Counted from the first letter of the stretch, positions 1 through 9,038 are shown. The stretch: DNA of 64,000 bases from Candidatus Gemmiger stercorigallinarum (GCA_019119495.1 DWWX01000020.1:121738-185737); one strand, 5' to 3'. Made by a program: numbers and translations. The notes: generated from the sequence alone by a model not told the origin.

Positions 1-662
1 TTGTCCGCCGGTTCCCCCACGCAGGCCTGCGCGAAGGCGGCGTCGTACTCGCCAAACTGGAGAACACCGCCGGAAAAGCACTGCCGGTAGCGGTAGCCTT
101 CGCCCTCAATGCTGTGGTTGAAGATATGGGCGGGGGTGTTCTCGTCCAAAAGCTCAAAGTATTCGGGATAGAACAGCTGCGCAGTTACGCGGCCGGACCC
201 GTCTAAAAATTCCGCGGTCACGTCGGCGCTGACGCAGCCCAGCAGCTTGCGCAGGCCGGTGGGGGCGTCCGGCTCGGCGCGCACCGCAAGACAGGCCAGC
301 GCGCGGCAGTTGGTGAACAGATCGCTGCCCAGCGCGTCGATGCCGGCCCCCAGTTCCACCCGGTGCAGGCTGCGGCAGTTGTAAAAAGCGGCGCTGTCCA
401 AAAGATGCACGCTGTCCGGCAGGGTAACGCTCTCCACAAAGTTGCCGCAGACCGCGTGCAGCTGTGCGGCGTCCATGCCTGCCGGCAGCGTCAGCGTGCC
501 GGCGGGGACGGGCTTTTCGGCAAAGCAGTAGGGGCCGATCTCCCGCAGCGGCAGCCCGCCGATCCTTTCCGGCAGGGCGGGGCAGGGGGTGTCGCCGTAT
601 ACTTTCAAAAGCCGTGCGCCGCCGGGACATTCCTGCCACAAAAAGCTGAGTTGTCTCTCCAT
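1..662 (-). CDS. Leucine-rich-repeat (BspA-like) protein, 3' end outside window
   Basis: The frame is open from an ATG at 660-662 to the window edge, giving at least 220 residues, so the C-terminus is missing. Around residues 80-120 the protein has the spaced LPDSV, AFYNCRSL, VELGAGI and LFTNCRAL pattern of BspA/LRR_5 leucine-rich repeats, which form a solenoid that binds proteins. No signal peptide is visible at the N-terminus (MERQLSFLWQEC), so it is probably cytoplasmic. A GAGGTG ribosome site lies just before the ATG and a good promoter lies upstream. The function cannot be named; the repeat assignment is by eye. Confidence 0.7.
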   Translation of the reverse strand, partial: MERQLSFLWQECPGGARLLKVYGDTPCPALPERIGGLPLREIGPYCFAEKPVPAGTLTLPAGMDAAQLHAVCGNFVESVTLPDSVHLLDSAAFYNCRSLHRVELGAGIDALGSDLFTNCRALACLAVRAEPDAPTGLRKLLGCVSADVTAEFLDGSGRVTAQLFYPEYFELLDENTPAHIFNHSIEGEGYRYRQCFSGGVLQFGEYDAAFAQACVGEPAD

Positions 663-689
663 CGTTTCACCTCTGATCGGTCACCAGTC

Positions 690-718
690 ATTATAGCCGC
701 AAATGGCTGCGGTGGCAA
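690..718 (-). promoter_or_regulatory. Sigma-A promoter of the LRR gene
   Basis: On the minus strand there is a -35 box TTGCCA (713-718), a 17-bp spacer and a perfect -10 box TATAAT (690-695). It lies 28 bp before the ATG of the leucine-rich-repeat gene. Confidence 0.75.
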
Positions 719-770
719 GGTTTTGCAGGGCTGCCGCGGCCAAACGGCGGCAAACTCTGCGAAAAGCCTG

Positions 771-810
771 CAAAAAGCCCCGGAAGCTCCTGTCGGGGAG
801 CCGCCGGGGC
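771..810 (-). terminator. Rho-independent terminator after glnS
   Basis: On the minus strand a GCCCCGG arm (804-810) pairs with CCGGGGC (777-783) and is followed by a T5 run (772-776). It sits 45 bp after the glnS stop and before the LRR promoter. Confidence 0.8.
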
Positions 811-854
811 GGTCTTTGCGGGCGGAAGGGCGCGGGCGTTTCCGCCGCACCGGT

Positions 855-2516
855 TTACAGCTTGAAGCTGTCTTTCAGCGTGACGATGCGGTTGTACACG
901 CCGGGGTGGCGGCTGTCCGGCGTAAAGTAGCCGGTGCGCACAAACTGGAAGCGGTCGCCGGGGTTGGCGTCCTTCAGGCTTTCCTCCAGCTTGGCATGGG
1001 GGACGGCGACGACGCTTTCCGGGTTCAGATAGTCCTTGAAATCGGCGTCGTCGGGGATGCCGCCCATGTTCTGCTCGGTGAACAGCTTGTCGTACAGGCG
1101 GACCTCGGCGTCGATGCAGTGCTCGCAGCTGACCCAGTGGATGGTGCCCCGCACCTTGCGGCCGTCGGCAGGGTTGCCGTTGCGGGTCTCCAGGTCGGCG
1201 GTGGCGTGGATGGCGGTGATGTTGCCCTCGGCGTCCTTGTCCACGCCGGTGCAGCGGACAAGGTAAGCGCCCATCAGACGGACCTCGCTGCCGATGGTCA
1301 GGCGCTTGAACTTGGGCGGCGGGACCTCAAAGAAATCGCTGCGGTCGATCCACACCTCGCGGGTGAAGGGAGCGGGGCGGGTGGAGGCGTCGCCGGCGTC
1401 CCGGTTGGGGTTATTGGGCAGCTCAAAGGTCTCGCACCGGCCTTCGGGGTAGTTGTCGATGACCAGCTTGACCGGGTCCAGCACGGCGATGCGGCGCTGG
1501 GCGGACAGCTCCAGTTCGGCGCGCAGGACGGCTTCCATCTGGCGCATATCCACCAGGCTGTCGGCCTTGGAGATGCCGGCCTGCTGCACAAAGGTAAAGA
1601 TGCTGGACGGGGTGTAGCCGCGGCGGCGCAGACCGGACAGGGTGGGCATGCGGGGGTCGTCCCAGCCGTCCACGATGTTCTTTTCCACCAGCTCGCGCAG
1701 ATACCGCTTGCTCATGACGGTGTTGGTCATGTTCAGGCGGGCAAATTCCCGCTGCTTGGGGAACTCGCCGCCCACCGTGTTGGCGATGACCCACTCGTAC
1801 AGCGGGCGGTGGTTCTCAAACTCCAGGCTGCACAGCGAGTGGGTGATGCCCTCGATGGCGTCCTGGATGGGATGGGCAAAGTCGTACAGCGGGTAGATGC
1901 ACCACTTGTCGCCCTGGCGGTGGTGGGACACATGCTTGATGCGGTAGATGGCCGGGTCGCGCATGTTCATGTTGGGGCTGGCCAGGTCGATCTTGGCGCG
2001 CAGCGTCTTTTCACCATCGGCAAACTCGCCGGCGCGCATGCGGCGGAACAGGTCCAGATTCTCCTCCGGGTTGCGGTCCCGGTAGGGGCTGGGACGGCTG
2101 GGCTTGCCGGCGTCGCTGCCGCGGTACTCCTGCATCTGCTCGCGGGTCAGGTCGTCCACATAGGCCTTGCCCTCCCGAATCAGCTTTTCGGCGTACTCGT
2201 AGCAGGTCTCGAAGTAGTCGCTGCCGTAGTAGATGCCGCCGTTGGGCTCGGCGCCCAGCCATTTCAGGTCGGCCAGGATGCTCTGCACATACTCGTCGTC
2301 CTCGCGGGCGGGGTTGGTATCGTCATAGCGCAGGTTGAACTTACCGCCGTAGGTCTTGGCCACCATGTAGTTGATGAAGATCGCCTTGGCGGAGCCGATA
2401 TGCAGGTAGCCGTTGGGCTCCGGCGGGAACCGGGTGTGGATCTCCTTCACCTTGCCCTCGGCCAGGTCGGCGTCAATGATCTCTGTCAAGAAATTGGAAA
2501 ACTTTTCGTCAGCCAT
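855..2516 (-). CDS. glnS: Glutamine--tRNA ligase (GlnRS)
   Basis: Class I aminoacyl-tRNA synthetase of 553 residues that charges tRNA-Gln directly with glutamine in the cytoplasm. The HIGH-type motif is HIGS at residues 39-42 inside PPEPNGYLHIGSAKA, and the KMSKS-type motif is VMSKR. The C-terminal half looks like the GlnRS anticodon-binding beta barrels. The start was placed at ATG 2516 because GGAG sits about ten bases upstream; an in-frame GTG at 2531 would add five residues and destroy that ribosome site. It has its own promoter and terminator. Many Firmicutes lack GlnRS and use GatCAB amidation instead, so its presence is a modest lineage clue. Confidence 0.95.
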   Translation of the reverse strand: MADEKFSNFLTEIIDADLAEGKVKEIHTRFPPEPNGYLHIGSAKAIFINYMVAKTYGGKFNLRYDDTNPAREDDEYVQSILADLKWLGAEPNGGIYYGSDYFETCYEYAEKLIREGKAYVDDLTREQMQEYRGSDAGKPSRPSPYRDRNPEENLDLFRRMRAGEFADGEKTLRAKIDLASPNMNMRDPAIYRIKHVSHHRQGDKWCIYPLYDFAHPIQDAIEGITHSLCSLEFENHRPLYEWVIANTVGGEFPKQREFARLNMTNTVMSKRYLRELVEKNIVDGWDDPRMPTLSGLRRRGYTPSSIFTFVQQAGISKADSLVDMRQMEAVLRAELELSAQRRIAVLDPVKLVIDNYPEGRCETFELPNNPNRDAGDASTRPAPFTREVWIDRSDFFEVPPPKFKRLTIGSEVRLMGAYLVRCTGVDKDAEGNITAIHATADLETRNGNPADGRKVRGTIHWVSCEHCIDAEVRLYDKLFTEQNMGGIPDDADFKDYLNPESVVAVPHAKLEESLKDANPGDRFQFVRTGYFTPDSRHPGVYNRIVTLKDSFKL

Positions 2517-2561
2517 AAATTCCCACTCCACAATAAAATTTGGTGAACAGAACGTGCCTTC

Positions 2562-2590
2562 ATTCTACACCAGGCGGCGGCCGCACGCAA
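2562..2590 (-). promoter_or_regulatory. Sigma-A promoter of glnS
   Basis: Minus-strand -35 box TTGCGT (2585-2590), 17-bp spacer, -10 box TAGAAT (2562-2567), about 45 bp before the glnS ATG. Confidence 0.65.
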
Positions 2591-2616
2591 GGGCCGCAGT
2601 TTGGCGTCTTTTTGCG

Positions 2617-3204
2617 TCAATCCTGCTGCCGGAAGGTCAGCGAATCGTCATCCATATGATCGACGATGGCCAGGCTTGCCACCTTGTAGCCGGCCCGGCG
2701 CAGCTCGTCGCCGCCGGGCTGGAAGCCTTTCTCGATGCAGATGCCGATGCCGGCCACCTGCGCGCCTGCCTGCCGGCAGACGTCCAGCAGGCCTTTCATC
2801 GCCTTGCCGTTGGCCAGGAAATCGTCCACGATCAGCACCCGGTCGGCAGGGGAGAGGAACTTTTTGGACAGCGTGATATCATAGTCCCGGCCGTAAGTAA
2901 AGGAATGGACCACCGAGGTGTAGACGTCGCCGTCGATGTTTTTGCTCTTGGCCTTTTTGGCAAAGACCACCGGCACCCCGAAATGGCGCGCCGTCATGCA
3001 GGCGATGGCGATGCCCGACGCCTCGATGGTGACGATCTTGTTGATGCCGTCGCCGCCGAAGATGCGGTGGAACTCGGCGCCGATGGCATCCAGCAGCTCC
3101 ACATCCAGCTGATGATTCAAAAAGCAGTCCACCTTCAGCACATTGCCGGGCCGGACCTGACCCTCGCGCAGGATGCGCTCCTCCAACAGTTTCATTGTGC
3201 TCAA
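2617..3204 (-). CDS. xpt: Xanthine phosphoribosyltransferase
   Basis: Purine salvage enzyme that converts xanthine and PRPP to XMP in the cytoplasm. It has 195 residues, close to the 194 of Bacillus Xpt. The family signatures [19 protein letters not shown], the PRPP-binding loop [13 protein letters not shown] and the C-terminal [16 protein letters not shown] are all present. Two starts are possible: TTG at 3204, five bases after an AAAGGGG ribosome site, or ATG at 3195, 14 bases after it. Spacing favours the TTG. It has its own strong promoter divergent from the liv operon. No guanine riboswitch motif is visible in the roughly 80-nt leader, unlike Bacillus xpt. Confidence 0.94.
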   Translation of the reverse strand: MSTMKLLEERILREGQVRPGNVLKVDCFLNHQLDVELLDAIGAEFHRIFGGDGINKIVTIEASGIAIACMTARHFGVPVVFAKKAKSKNIDGDVYTSVVHSFTYGRDYDITLSKKFLSPADRVLIVDDFLANGKAMKGLLDVCRQAGAQVAGIGICIEKGFQPGGDELRRAGYKVASLAIVDHMDDDSLTFRQQD

Positions 3205-3289
3205 TACAGCCCCTTTCCAAACGATACCGAAACGCCGACGCCCGCCCTATGCCGGGCCGGACGTCAGCCGTGCAGACGATATTTTTACC

Positions 3290-3318
3290 ATTATGCCAAA
3301 ATGCGGCATGTTTTGCAA
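3290..3318 (-). promoter_or_regulatory. Sigma-A promoter of xpt
   Basis: Minus-strand -35 box TTGCAA (3313-3318), exactly 17 bp, -10 box CATAAT (3290-3295). It faces away from the liv promoter; about 120 bp of AT-rich DNA without a gene lies between the two. Confidence 0.75.
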
Positions 3319-3438
3319 TGCTTTTTTTCAAAATCACTTGGGGAATGCCGTCAATTTGATAATATTTTGTAACCGATATTTATATAAAATGCCCACAAAA
3401 ATGAATAATTTGAAAACAAACTATGTGAATTTAGTGCC

Positions 3439-3467
3439 TTGAACTATGAAAGCGCCGGGCGTATAAT
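3439..3467 (+). promoter_or_regulatory. Sigma-A promoter of the liv operon
   Basis: Plus-strand -35 box TTGAAC (3439-3444), 17-bp spacer, perfect -10 box TATAAT (3462-3467). Transcription would start near 3474, at the foot of the leader hairpin. Confidence 0.8.
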
Positions 3468-3477
3468 ACTCATTATA

Positions 3478-3534
3478 TTACAGCGTATATGTGCAATTTC
3501 TTTTCGGCAATGTCCGAAAAGGGGTACGCTGTAA
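3478..3534 (+). promoter_or_regulatory. Structured 5' leader of the liv operon (two-helix hairpin)
   Basis: A perfect 10-bp outer helix (TTACAGCGTA 3478-3487 with TACGCTGTAA 3525-3534) encloses a perfect 8-bp inner helix (CTTTTCGG 3500-3507 with CCGAAAAG 3514-3521, loop CAATGT). The two are separated by an asymmetric internal loop, 12 nt on one side and 3 on the other. It starts within a few bases of the predicted transcript start and ends before the ribosome site AGGAGGG. There is no U-tract, so it is not a terminator. It may be an RNA stabiliser, protein target or ligand sensor; the class was not recognised. Confidence 0.6.
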
Positions 3535-3555
3535 AGATCTTAGGAGGGATACACC

Positions 3556-4773
3556 ATGAAAAAGTTTGTCAGTGGTATGCTGGCTGCGGCCATGGCTTTG
3601 AGCCTGGCTGCCTGCAGCAGCTCTGGATCGTCGTCCGCAGCGGATGACAGTAGCTCTGCCGCCACCACGGAGGAAAGCTCCACCGCCGAGAGCACCGGGA
3701 TCCCCATCCATCTGGGCGGCATCGGCCCCCTGACCGGCGACAACGCCGCTTACGGCATCGCCGTCAGCAACGGCGCTGAGCTGGCCGTCAACGAGATCAA
3801 CGCCGCGGCCGGCACTGAGGTCTTCACCCTGGATTTCCAGGACGACGAGAGCGACTCTGAAAAAGCCGTCAACGCCTTCAACACCCTGCTGGACGGCGGC
3901 ATGCAGATCCTGGTCGGCCCCGTCACCAGCAACCCCAGCATCAGCGTGGCCGCCGAGTGTGTCAGCGAGAACATCTTTATGCTGACCCCTTCCGCTTCTT
4001 CTGTGGATGTGGTTACGGCAGGCGAGGGCAACGCTTTCCAGATGTGCTTTACCGACCCCAACCAGGGCCTTACCGCAGCCGATTACATTGCTGACAATTC
4101 TCTGGGCACTGCCATTGGCATCATCTACGATTCTTCCGACGCTTATTCCACCGGCATTTACACCGCTTTTGCTGAGGAAGCTTCGGCTCGCGGCCTGAAT
4201 GTTGTTGCAACTTCCACCTTTACTTCCGACAATAACACCGACCTGTCCACTCAGGTGCAGCAGTGCCAGCAGGCCGGCGCCGATCTGGTCTTCCTGCCCA
4301 TCTACTATCAGCAGGCCAGCCAGGTCCTGATCGCCGCCAACAACATCGGCTATGCGCCCACCTTCTTTGGCTGCGACGGCATGGACGGCATCCTGGGCAT
4401 TGACGGTTTTGACACCTCTCTGGCCAACGACCTGATGCTGCTGTGCCCCTTCTCCGCCTACGGCGAGGACGAGACCACCACCACCTTTGTCTCGGCATAC
4501 GAGGCCGCTTACGGCGAGACTCCGAACCAGTTCGCTGCCGATGCCTATGACTGCGTCTACGCGATCTATCAGTGCGTGGAGGACGGCACCATCACTGCGG
4601 ATATGTCCGCCTCGGATATGTGCGATGCGCTGAAGAGTGCGTTCACCTCCATGAGCTTCAGCGGCACCACCGGCGAGAACCAGACCTGGGCCGCCGACGG
4701 CACCATCTCCAAGGAGCCCAAGGTTTACCAGGTTCAGGATGGCGCCTACGTCCTGGTTGGCAGCGAGGAGTGA
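3556..4773 (+). CDS. livK: Branched-chain amino acid ABC transporter, substrate-binding lipoprotein (LivK-like)
   Basis: Extracellular ligand-binding component of an HAAT-type importer. The 405-residue product has a lipoprotein signal peptide with lipobox LAAC (Cys20), then a Ser/Ala/Thr-rich tether to about residue 46. A type I periplasmic-binding fold of the Leu/Ile/Val family follows (IHLGGIGPLTGDNAAYG, VGPVTSNPSI, YDSSDAYSTG). The strong ribosome site AGGAGGG precedes the ATG. It is the first gene of livKHMGF. The exact ligand is not deducible; leucine, isoleucine, valine, other amino acids or amides are all possible for this family. Confidence 0.9.
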   Translation: MKKFVSGMLAAAMALSLAACSSSGSSSAADDSSSAATTEESSTAESTGIPIHLGGIGPLTGDNAAYGIAVSNGAELAVNEINAAAGTEVFTLDFQDDESDSEKAVNAFNTLLDGGMQILVGPVTSNPSISVAAECVSENIFMLTPSASSVDVVTAGEGNAFQMCFTDPNQGLTAADYIADNSLGTAIGIIYDSSDAYSTGIYTAFAEEASARGLNVVATSTFTSDNNTDLSTQVQQCQQAGADLVFLPIYYQQASQVLIAANNIGYAPTFFGCDGMDGILGIDGFDTSLANDLMLLCPFSAYGEDETTTTFVSAYEAAYGETPNQFAADAYDCVYAIYQCVEDGTITADMSASDMCDALKSAFTSMSFSGTTGENQTWAADGTISKEPKVYQVQDGAYVLVGSEE

Positions 4774-4822
4774 TCTTTCTGCCGGTCAAGCCGGAACAGC
4801 GATAGAATCAAAACATCTTGCC

Positions 4823-4861
4823 AAAGGGGGCTGTCCGAACACTGCTTCGGCAGTCCTCTTT
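4823..4861 (+). terminator. Intercistronic hairpin between livK and livH (possible attenuator)
   Basis: AAAGGGGGCTG (4823-4833) pairs along its whole length, with two G-U pairs, with CAGTCCTCTTT (4851-4861). CCGAA/TTCGG extends the stem. Only a broken T-rich stretch follows (TTGTCATTTTG), so termination would be partial. Such hairpins after binding-protein genes often stabilise the upstream mRNA segment and lower permease expression. Confidence 0.5.
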
Positions 4862-5028
4862 GTCATTTTGTGTCTGACTGCGACAAAATTCGGCTTTTTG
4901 TTTTGGCGGATCTTGCATCCGGCACGTTGTCTTTACCAATTTTGGCTGCCCGGTTTTGCCGCTCCGGCAGGCATTGCCCCTCAAAACAGGCGCCGGCGGA
5001 AAACGGGAATTGTGAGGTGTGTTTCAGC

Positions 5029-5919
5029 ATGCAGTTTTTGTCCTACCTGATCAGCGGTATCAGCCTGGGCAGCGTCTATGCGTTGATCGCCTTGGGTTAC
5101 ACCATGGTGTATGGCATCGCCAAGATGCTGAACTTTGCACACGGCGATATCATCATGATCGGCAGTTATGTTATCTTTTTTGCCTTTGGCAGCTTTGGCC
5201 TGAACCCCATCCTGTCGGTGGTCCTGTCCATGGTCGTCTGCACCATTCTGGGCGTTACCATTGAACGTGTGGCTTACCGGCCCCTGCGCGAGGCGCCGTC
5301 GCTGGCGGTGCTGATCACCGCCATCGGCGTCAGCTACCTGTTGCAGCAGGTGGCGCAGCTGCTGTGGTCCGCCAACCCCAAGAGCTTCCAGTCCATTGTG
5401 GCGGGCGTCGGCCTGCAGCCGCTGGTGCTGTTTGACGGGCAGCTGACCATCTCGGCCGAGGCGATCGTCACCATTCTGGCCTGCATCGTCATCATGGTGG
5501 CGCTGACGGCATTTGTGAACCACACGGTGCCTGGCCATGCCATGCTGGCCGTCAGCGAGGACCGCGGCGCGGCCCAGCTGATGGGCGTCAACGTCAACGG
5601 CACCATTGCCCTTACCTTTGCCATTGGCTCGGCGCTGGCCGCCGTCGCAGGCGCGCTGCTGTGCTCCTCGTACCCGACGCTGTCGCCCACGACCGGCGCC
5701 ATGCCCGGCATCAAGGCGTTTGTTGCCGCGGTTTTCGGCGGCATCGGGTCCATCCCCGGCGCCTTCCTGGGCGGCGTATTGCTGGGCGTGATCGAAAACC
5801 TCAGCAAGGCGTATATCTCCACCCAGCTGTCGGATGCCATTGTGTTCCTGGTCCTGATCGTCGTGCTGGTGGTCAAGCCCACCGGCCTGCTGGGCAAAAA
5901 AGTCAATGTGAAAGTGTGA
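5029..5919 (+). CDS. livH: Branched-chain amino acid ABC transporter permease LivH
   Basis: Inner-membrane permease of 296 residues of the BPD_transp_2 family, with about eight hydrophobic segments. Typical LivH stretches are visible: SLGSVYALIALGYTMVYGI at the N-terminus, LNFAHGDIIMIG, and the cytoplasmic FGGIGSIPGAFLGG loop near the C-terminus. The ATG at 5029 begins the conserved N-terminus (MQFLSYLISGISLGS). An in-frame extension back to 4870 encodes no family sequence and was discarded. A GTGAGGTG ribosome site lies upstream. It should pair with LivM to form the pore. Confidence 0.92.
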   Translation: MQFLSYLISGISLGSVYALIALGYTMVYGIAKMLNFAHGDIIMIGSYVIFFAFGSFGLNPILSVVLSMVVCTILGVTIERVAYRPLREAPSLAVLITAIGVSYLLQQVAQLLWSANPKSFQSIVAGVGLQPLVLFDGQLTISAEAIVTILACIVIMVALTAFVNHTVPGHAMLAVSEDRGAAQLMGVNVNGTIALTFAIGSALAAVAGALLCSSYPTLSPTTGAMPGIKAFVAAVFGGIGSIPGAFLGGVLLGVIENLSKAYISTQLSDAIVFLVLIVVLVVKPTGLLGKKVNVKV

Positions 5920-5929
5920 GGTGAGTTTC

Positions 5930-7003
5930 GTGCCGTTGTCCCGGTTAAAACATATGAAAAAGACGACCAGAAGCAACCTGATCACTTTCGCCATTGTGAT
6001 CGGCTTTTACCTGGTCGTGCAGATCCTTTCCGGCGCGGGGCTGACCTCCCGCTCTTTCGAGGGTCAGCTGGTGCCGATCTGTGCTTACGTTATGCTGGCA
6101 ATCTCGCTGAACCTGACGGTCGGTTTTTTGGGCGAGCTGAGCCTGGGCCACGCCGGTTTTATGAGCGTGGGCGCCTTTTCCGGCGTGCTGCTGTGGACGA
6201 TGCTGGGCGACAGCCTGCCGGCCTACGTGGCGCTGCCGCTGGCCTTCCTTGCCGGCGGCCTGGTCGCCGGTATTTTCGGCGTGATCGTCGGTGTTCCGGT
6301 GCTGCGCTTGTCCGGCGACTATCTGGCCATCGTCACGCTGGCTTTTGGCGAGATCATCAAAAACATCATCAATGCGCTGTACCTGGGCGTGGATGAAAAC
6401 GGCCTGCATTTCTCGATGACGGACGCCACCTCTCTTGGTATGGAGCCGGACGGCACAATGCTGATCAACGGTGCCATGGGCATCACCGGCATCCAGAAGG
6501 CTTCCAATTTTACCATCGGTATCGTGCTGATCATCCTCACCTTGTTTGTGATCCTCAACATGATCAACTCTCGTACCGGCCGTGCGGTCATGGCCATCCG
6601 CGACAACGAGATCGCGGCCCAAAGCGTGGGCATCAACCTGACCCGCTACAAGCTGACGGCGTTTGTGGTTTCGGCTGTATTTGCCGGTTTTGCCGGCGTG
6701 CTGTACGGCCTGAACTATTCCTCGCTGGTGGCAAGCCGGTTTGACTACAACACGTCCATCCAGATCCTGGTCTTTGTGGTGCTGGGCGGCATCGGCAGCA
6801 TCCGCGGTTCCATCATTGCGGCGGCGCTGCTGACTGTCCTGCCTGAGATGCTGCGCGGCCTGCAGGATTATCGTATGCTGATCTACGCCATCGTGCTGAT
6901 CGTGGTGATGATCTTCAACCAGAGTCCGCAGATCGTAGCCTGGCGCAAGCGCGTTGTGGAACGCTTCAAATCCCGCGGGAAAAAGCAGAAGGAGGTGGCC
7001 TGA
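5930..7003 (+). CDS. livM: Branched-chain amino acid ABC transporter permease LivM
   Basis: Second permease, 357 residues, BPD_transp_2 family. LivM hallmarks are ISLNLTVGFLGELSLGHAGF, LRLSGDYLAIVTLAFGEI and the coupling loop VLGGIGSIRGSIIAA. The start chosen is GTG 5930, five bases after AGGTGA; alternatives are GTG 5921 and ATG 5954 (MKKTTRS). The gene follows livH by ten bases, so the two are co-translated. A basic C-terminal tail (KSRGKKQKEVA) lies in the cytoplasm. Confidence 0.91.
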   Translation: MPLSRLKHMKKTTRSNLITFAIVIGFYLVVQILSGAGLTSRSFEGQLVPICAYVMLAISLNLTVGFLGELSLGHAGFMSVGAFSGVLLWTMLGDSLPAYVALPLAFLAGGLVAGIFGVIVGVPVLRLSGDYLAIVTLAFGEIIKNIINALYLGVDENGLHFSMTDATSLGMEPDGTMLINGAMGITGIQKASNFTIGIVLIILTLFVILNMINSRTGRAVMAIRDNEIAAQSVGINLTRYKLTAFVVSAVFAGFAGVLYGLNYSSLVASRFDYNTSIQILVFVVLGGIGSIRGSIIAAALLTVLPEMLRGLQDYRMLIYAIVLIVVMIFNQSPQIVAWRKRVVERFKSRGKKQKEVA

Positions 7004-7004
7004 T

Positions 7005-7766
7005 ATGGCACTGCTGGAAGTCAGCAACCTGGGCATCGCCTTTGGCGGCCTGCAGGCGGTCTCGCAGCTGGATATGACCATTGAGAAGGGCCATCTCTAC
7101 GGACTGATCGGCCCCAACGGCGCCGGCAAGACCACGGTCTTTAATATGCTGACCGGCGTTTACCGCCCCACCGAGGGCAATATCGTCCTGGACGGGAAAG
7201 ACATCACCGGCAAAAGCCCGGAGGCGATCTCCAAGGCGGGCATCGCCCGTACCTTCCAGAATATCCGTCTCTTCAACGAGATGAGCGTGCTGGACAATGT
7301 CAAGGTGGGCATGCACAATCAGGTGACCTACGGTATGTGGACCGGCATCCTGCGTCTGCCCGCCTACCGCGAGAAGGAGCACGAGATGAACCGCCGGGCC
7401 CGCAACCTGCTGAAGATCTTTGACCTGGACGAGCAGGCGGACCTGAAGGCGTCGCAGCTGCCCTACGGCAAACAGCGCAAGCTGGAGATCGCCCGTGCGC
7501 TGGCCACCAACCCCAAGCTGCTTCTTCTGGACGAGCCGGCCGCCGGCATGAACCCCAACGAGACCGAGGAACTGATGCAGACGGTGCGCAGCGTGCGCGA
7601 TCAGTTCGGCATCGCCATCCTGCTGATCGAGCATGATATGAATTTTGTCATGGGCATCTGCGAGGAGATCACTGTGCTGGACTACGGCCGCATGATCGCC
7701 CGCGGCGACGGCAAAGCGATCCGCAATAACCCCAAGGTCATTGCGGCATATCTGGGAGGTGACTGA
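7005..7766 (+). CDS. livG: Branched-chain amino acid ABC transporter ATPase LivG
   Basis: Cytoplasmic ATPase of 253 residues. Walker A is GPNGAGKTT, the signature region is the LivG-type LPYGKQRKLEIARAL, Walker B is LLLLDEPAAGM, and the H-loop is LIEHDMNF. The ATG at 7005 is one base after the livM stop and is preceded by GGAGGTG. It should form a heterodimer with LivF under the LivH/LivM pore. Confidence 0.94.
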   Translation: MALLEVSNLGIAFGGLQAVSQLDMTIEKGHLYGLIGPNGAGKTTVFNMLTGVYRPTEGNIVLDGKDITGKSPEAISKAGIARTFQNIRLFNEMSVLDNVKVGMHNQVTYGMWTGILRLPAYREKEHEMNRRARNLLKIFDLDEQADLKASQLPYGKQRKLEIARALATNPKLLLLDEPAAGMNPNETEELMQTVRSVRDQFGIAILLIEHDMNFVMGICEEITVLDYGRMIARGDGKAIRNNPKVIAAYLGGD

Positions 7767-7768
7767 CG

Positions 7769-8485
<717 letters not shown>

Positions 8486-8493
8486 AATACAGT

Positions 8494-8537
8494 AAAATCC
8501 CGCACAGGGGCGGAGGCTCTCTGTGCGGGATTTTTTT
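8494..8537 (+). terminator. Rho-independent terminator of the liv operon
   Basis: AAATCCCGCACAG (8495-8507) pairs perfectly with CTGTGCGGGATTT (8521-8533), followed by T7. It lies ten bases after the livF stop. Confidence 0.95.
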
Positions 8538-8578
8538 GTCGGCAGCCAATAATGATTAGATAATTATAAAATAAGATG

Positions 8579-8608
8579 TTGACAATATAATTAGATAGAT
8601 ATTATAAT
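8579..8608 (+). promoter_or_regulatory. Consensus sigma-A promoter of the ArsR pair with repeated ATTAGATA
   Basis: Perfect TTGACA (8579-8584) and TATAAT (8603-8608) boxes stand 18 bp apart in a strikingly AT-rich patch. The octamer ATTAGATA occurs at 8555-8562, upstream of the -35, and again at 8590-8597 inside the spacer. Such direct repeats could be the operator for the ArsR-type regulator encoded downstream. Confidence 0.8.
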
Positions 8609-8666
8609 ATACCCAGGCGCCACACATTTACCAAAATTTGCTTGATACGAAAAGGAGTGACAGACA

Positions 8667-9038
8667 ATGCAAACGAACTGGCAGAAGTTCCATTGTGAGC
8701 TTGTTCAAAAACAGAGCGCAGCAGCAGCCCGTGCAAAGGGGTTGCGGGCGGAGCAGCGCGGCGACGAGGCAGCGTTCGAACAAATCCGCAGCAATGTATA
8801 CGGGATTTTTGCGTCCGTCTTGGAGGCGGCCGACAGAAAATGCGGCGAGGATACCGGCGAAATGCAGCGATTTTTTGCGGAAAAGCTGGAAAGTATCCCC
8901 GCGGAATGGAAAGCGGCTGCTGAAAAGGCAGCTGCCCACGGGGATGAACGTGCGGTGTTTGTGGAGAAACTGAAGCTGCGCACTGCGGATGAGATCCGCA
9001 CAGGCGTGGCGTCTGTGGGGAAAGAGGGGCAGCCATGA
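8667..9038 (+). CDS. Small helical protein of unknown function, partner of an ArsR regulator
   Basis: The product has 123 residues, is rich in Ala, Glu, Lys and Gln, has no signal peptide or membrane segment, and is probably all-helical. From memory, similar small proteins occur directly upstream of ArsR-DUF2087 regulators in Clostridia, which suggests a functional pair, but no activity is known to me. The ATG follows an AAAGGAGTG ribosome site. Its stop overlaps the next start (ATGA at 9035-9038), so the two are translationally coupled from one consensus promoter. Confidence 0.7.
   Translation: MQTNWQKFHCELVQKQSAAAARAKGLRAEQRGDEAAFEQIRSNVYGIFASVLEAADRKCGEDTGEMQRFFAEKLESIPAEWKAAAEKAAAHGDERAVFVEKLKLRTADEIRTGVASVGKEGQP

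Noticed and set aside
363-2546. A 727-codon plus-strand open frame opposite glnS, and similar very long frames opposite dxs, mutS2, tyrS, the FkbH-like gene and the M18 peptidase gene
   Set aside because: They are mirror frames produced by GC-rich third codon positions. They show low-complexity Val/Ala/Gly/His-rich translations and no family motifs, while the opposite strand holds clear genes.
3205-3290. Guanine riboswitch in the xpt leader
   Set aside because: The leader is only about 80 nt and lacks the conserved purine-aptamer loops and a terminator.
4870-5028. In-frame N-terminal extension of livH
   Set aside because: It encodes no LivH-like sequence, and the conserved N-terminus starts at 5029 after a ribosome site.
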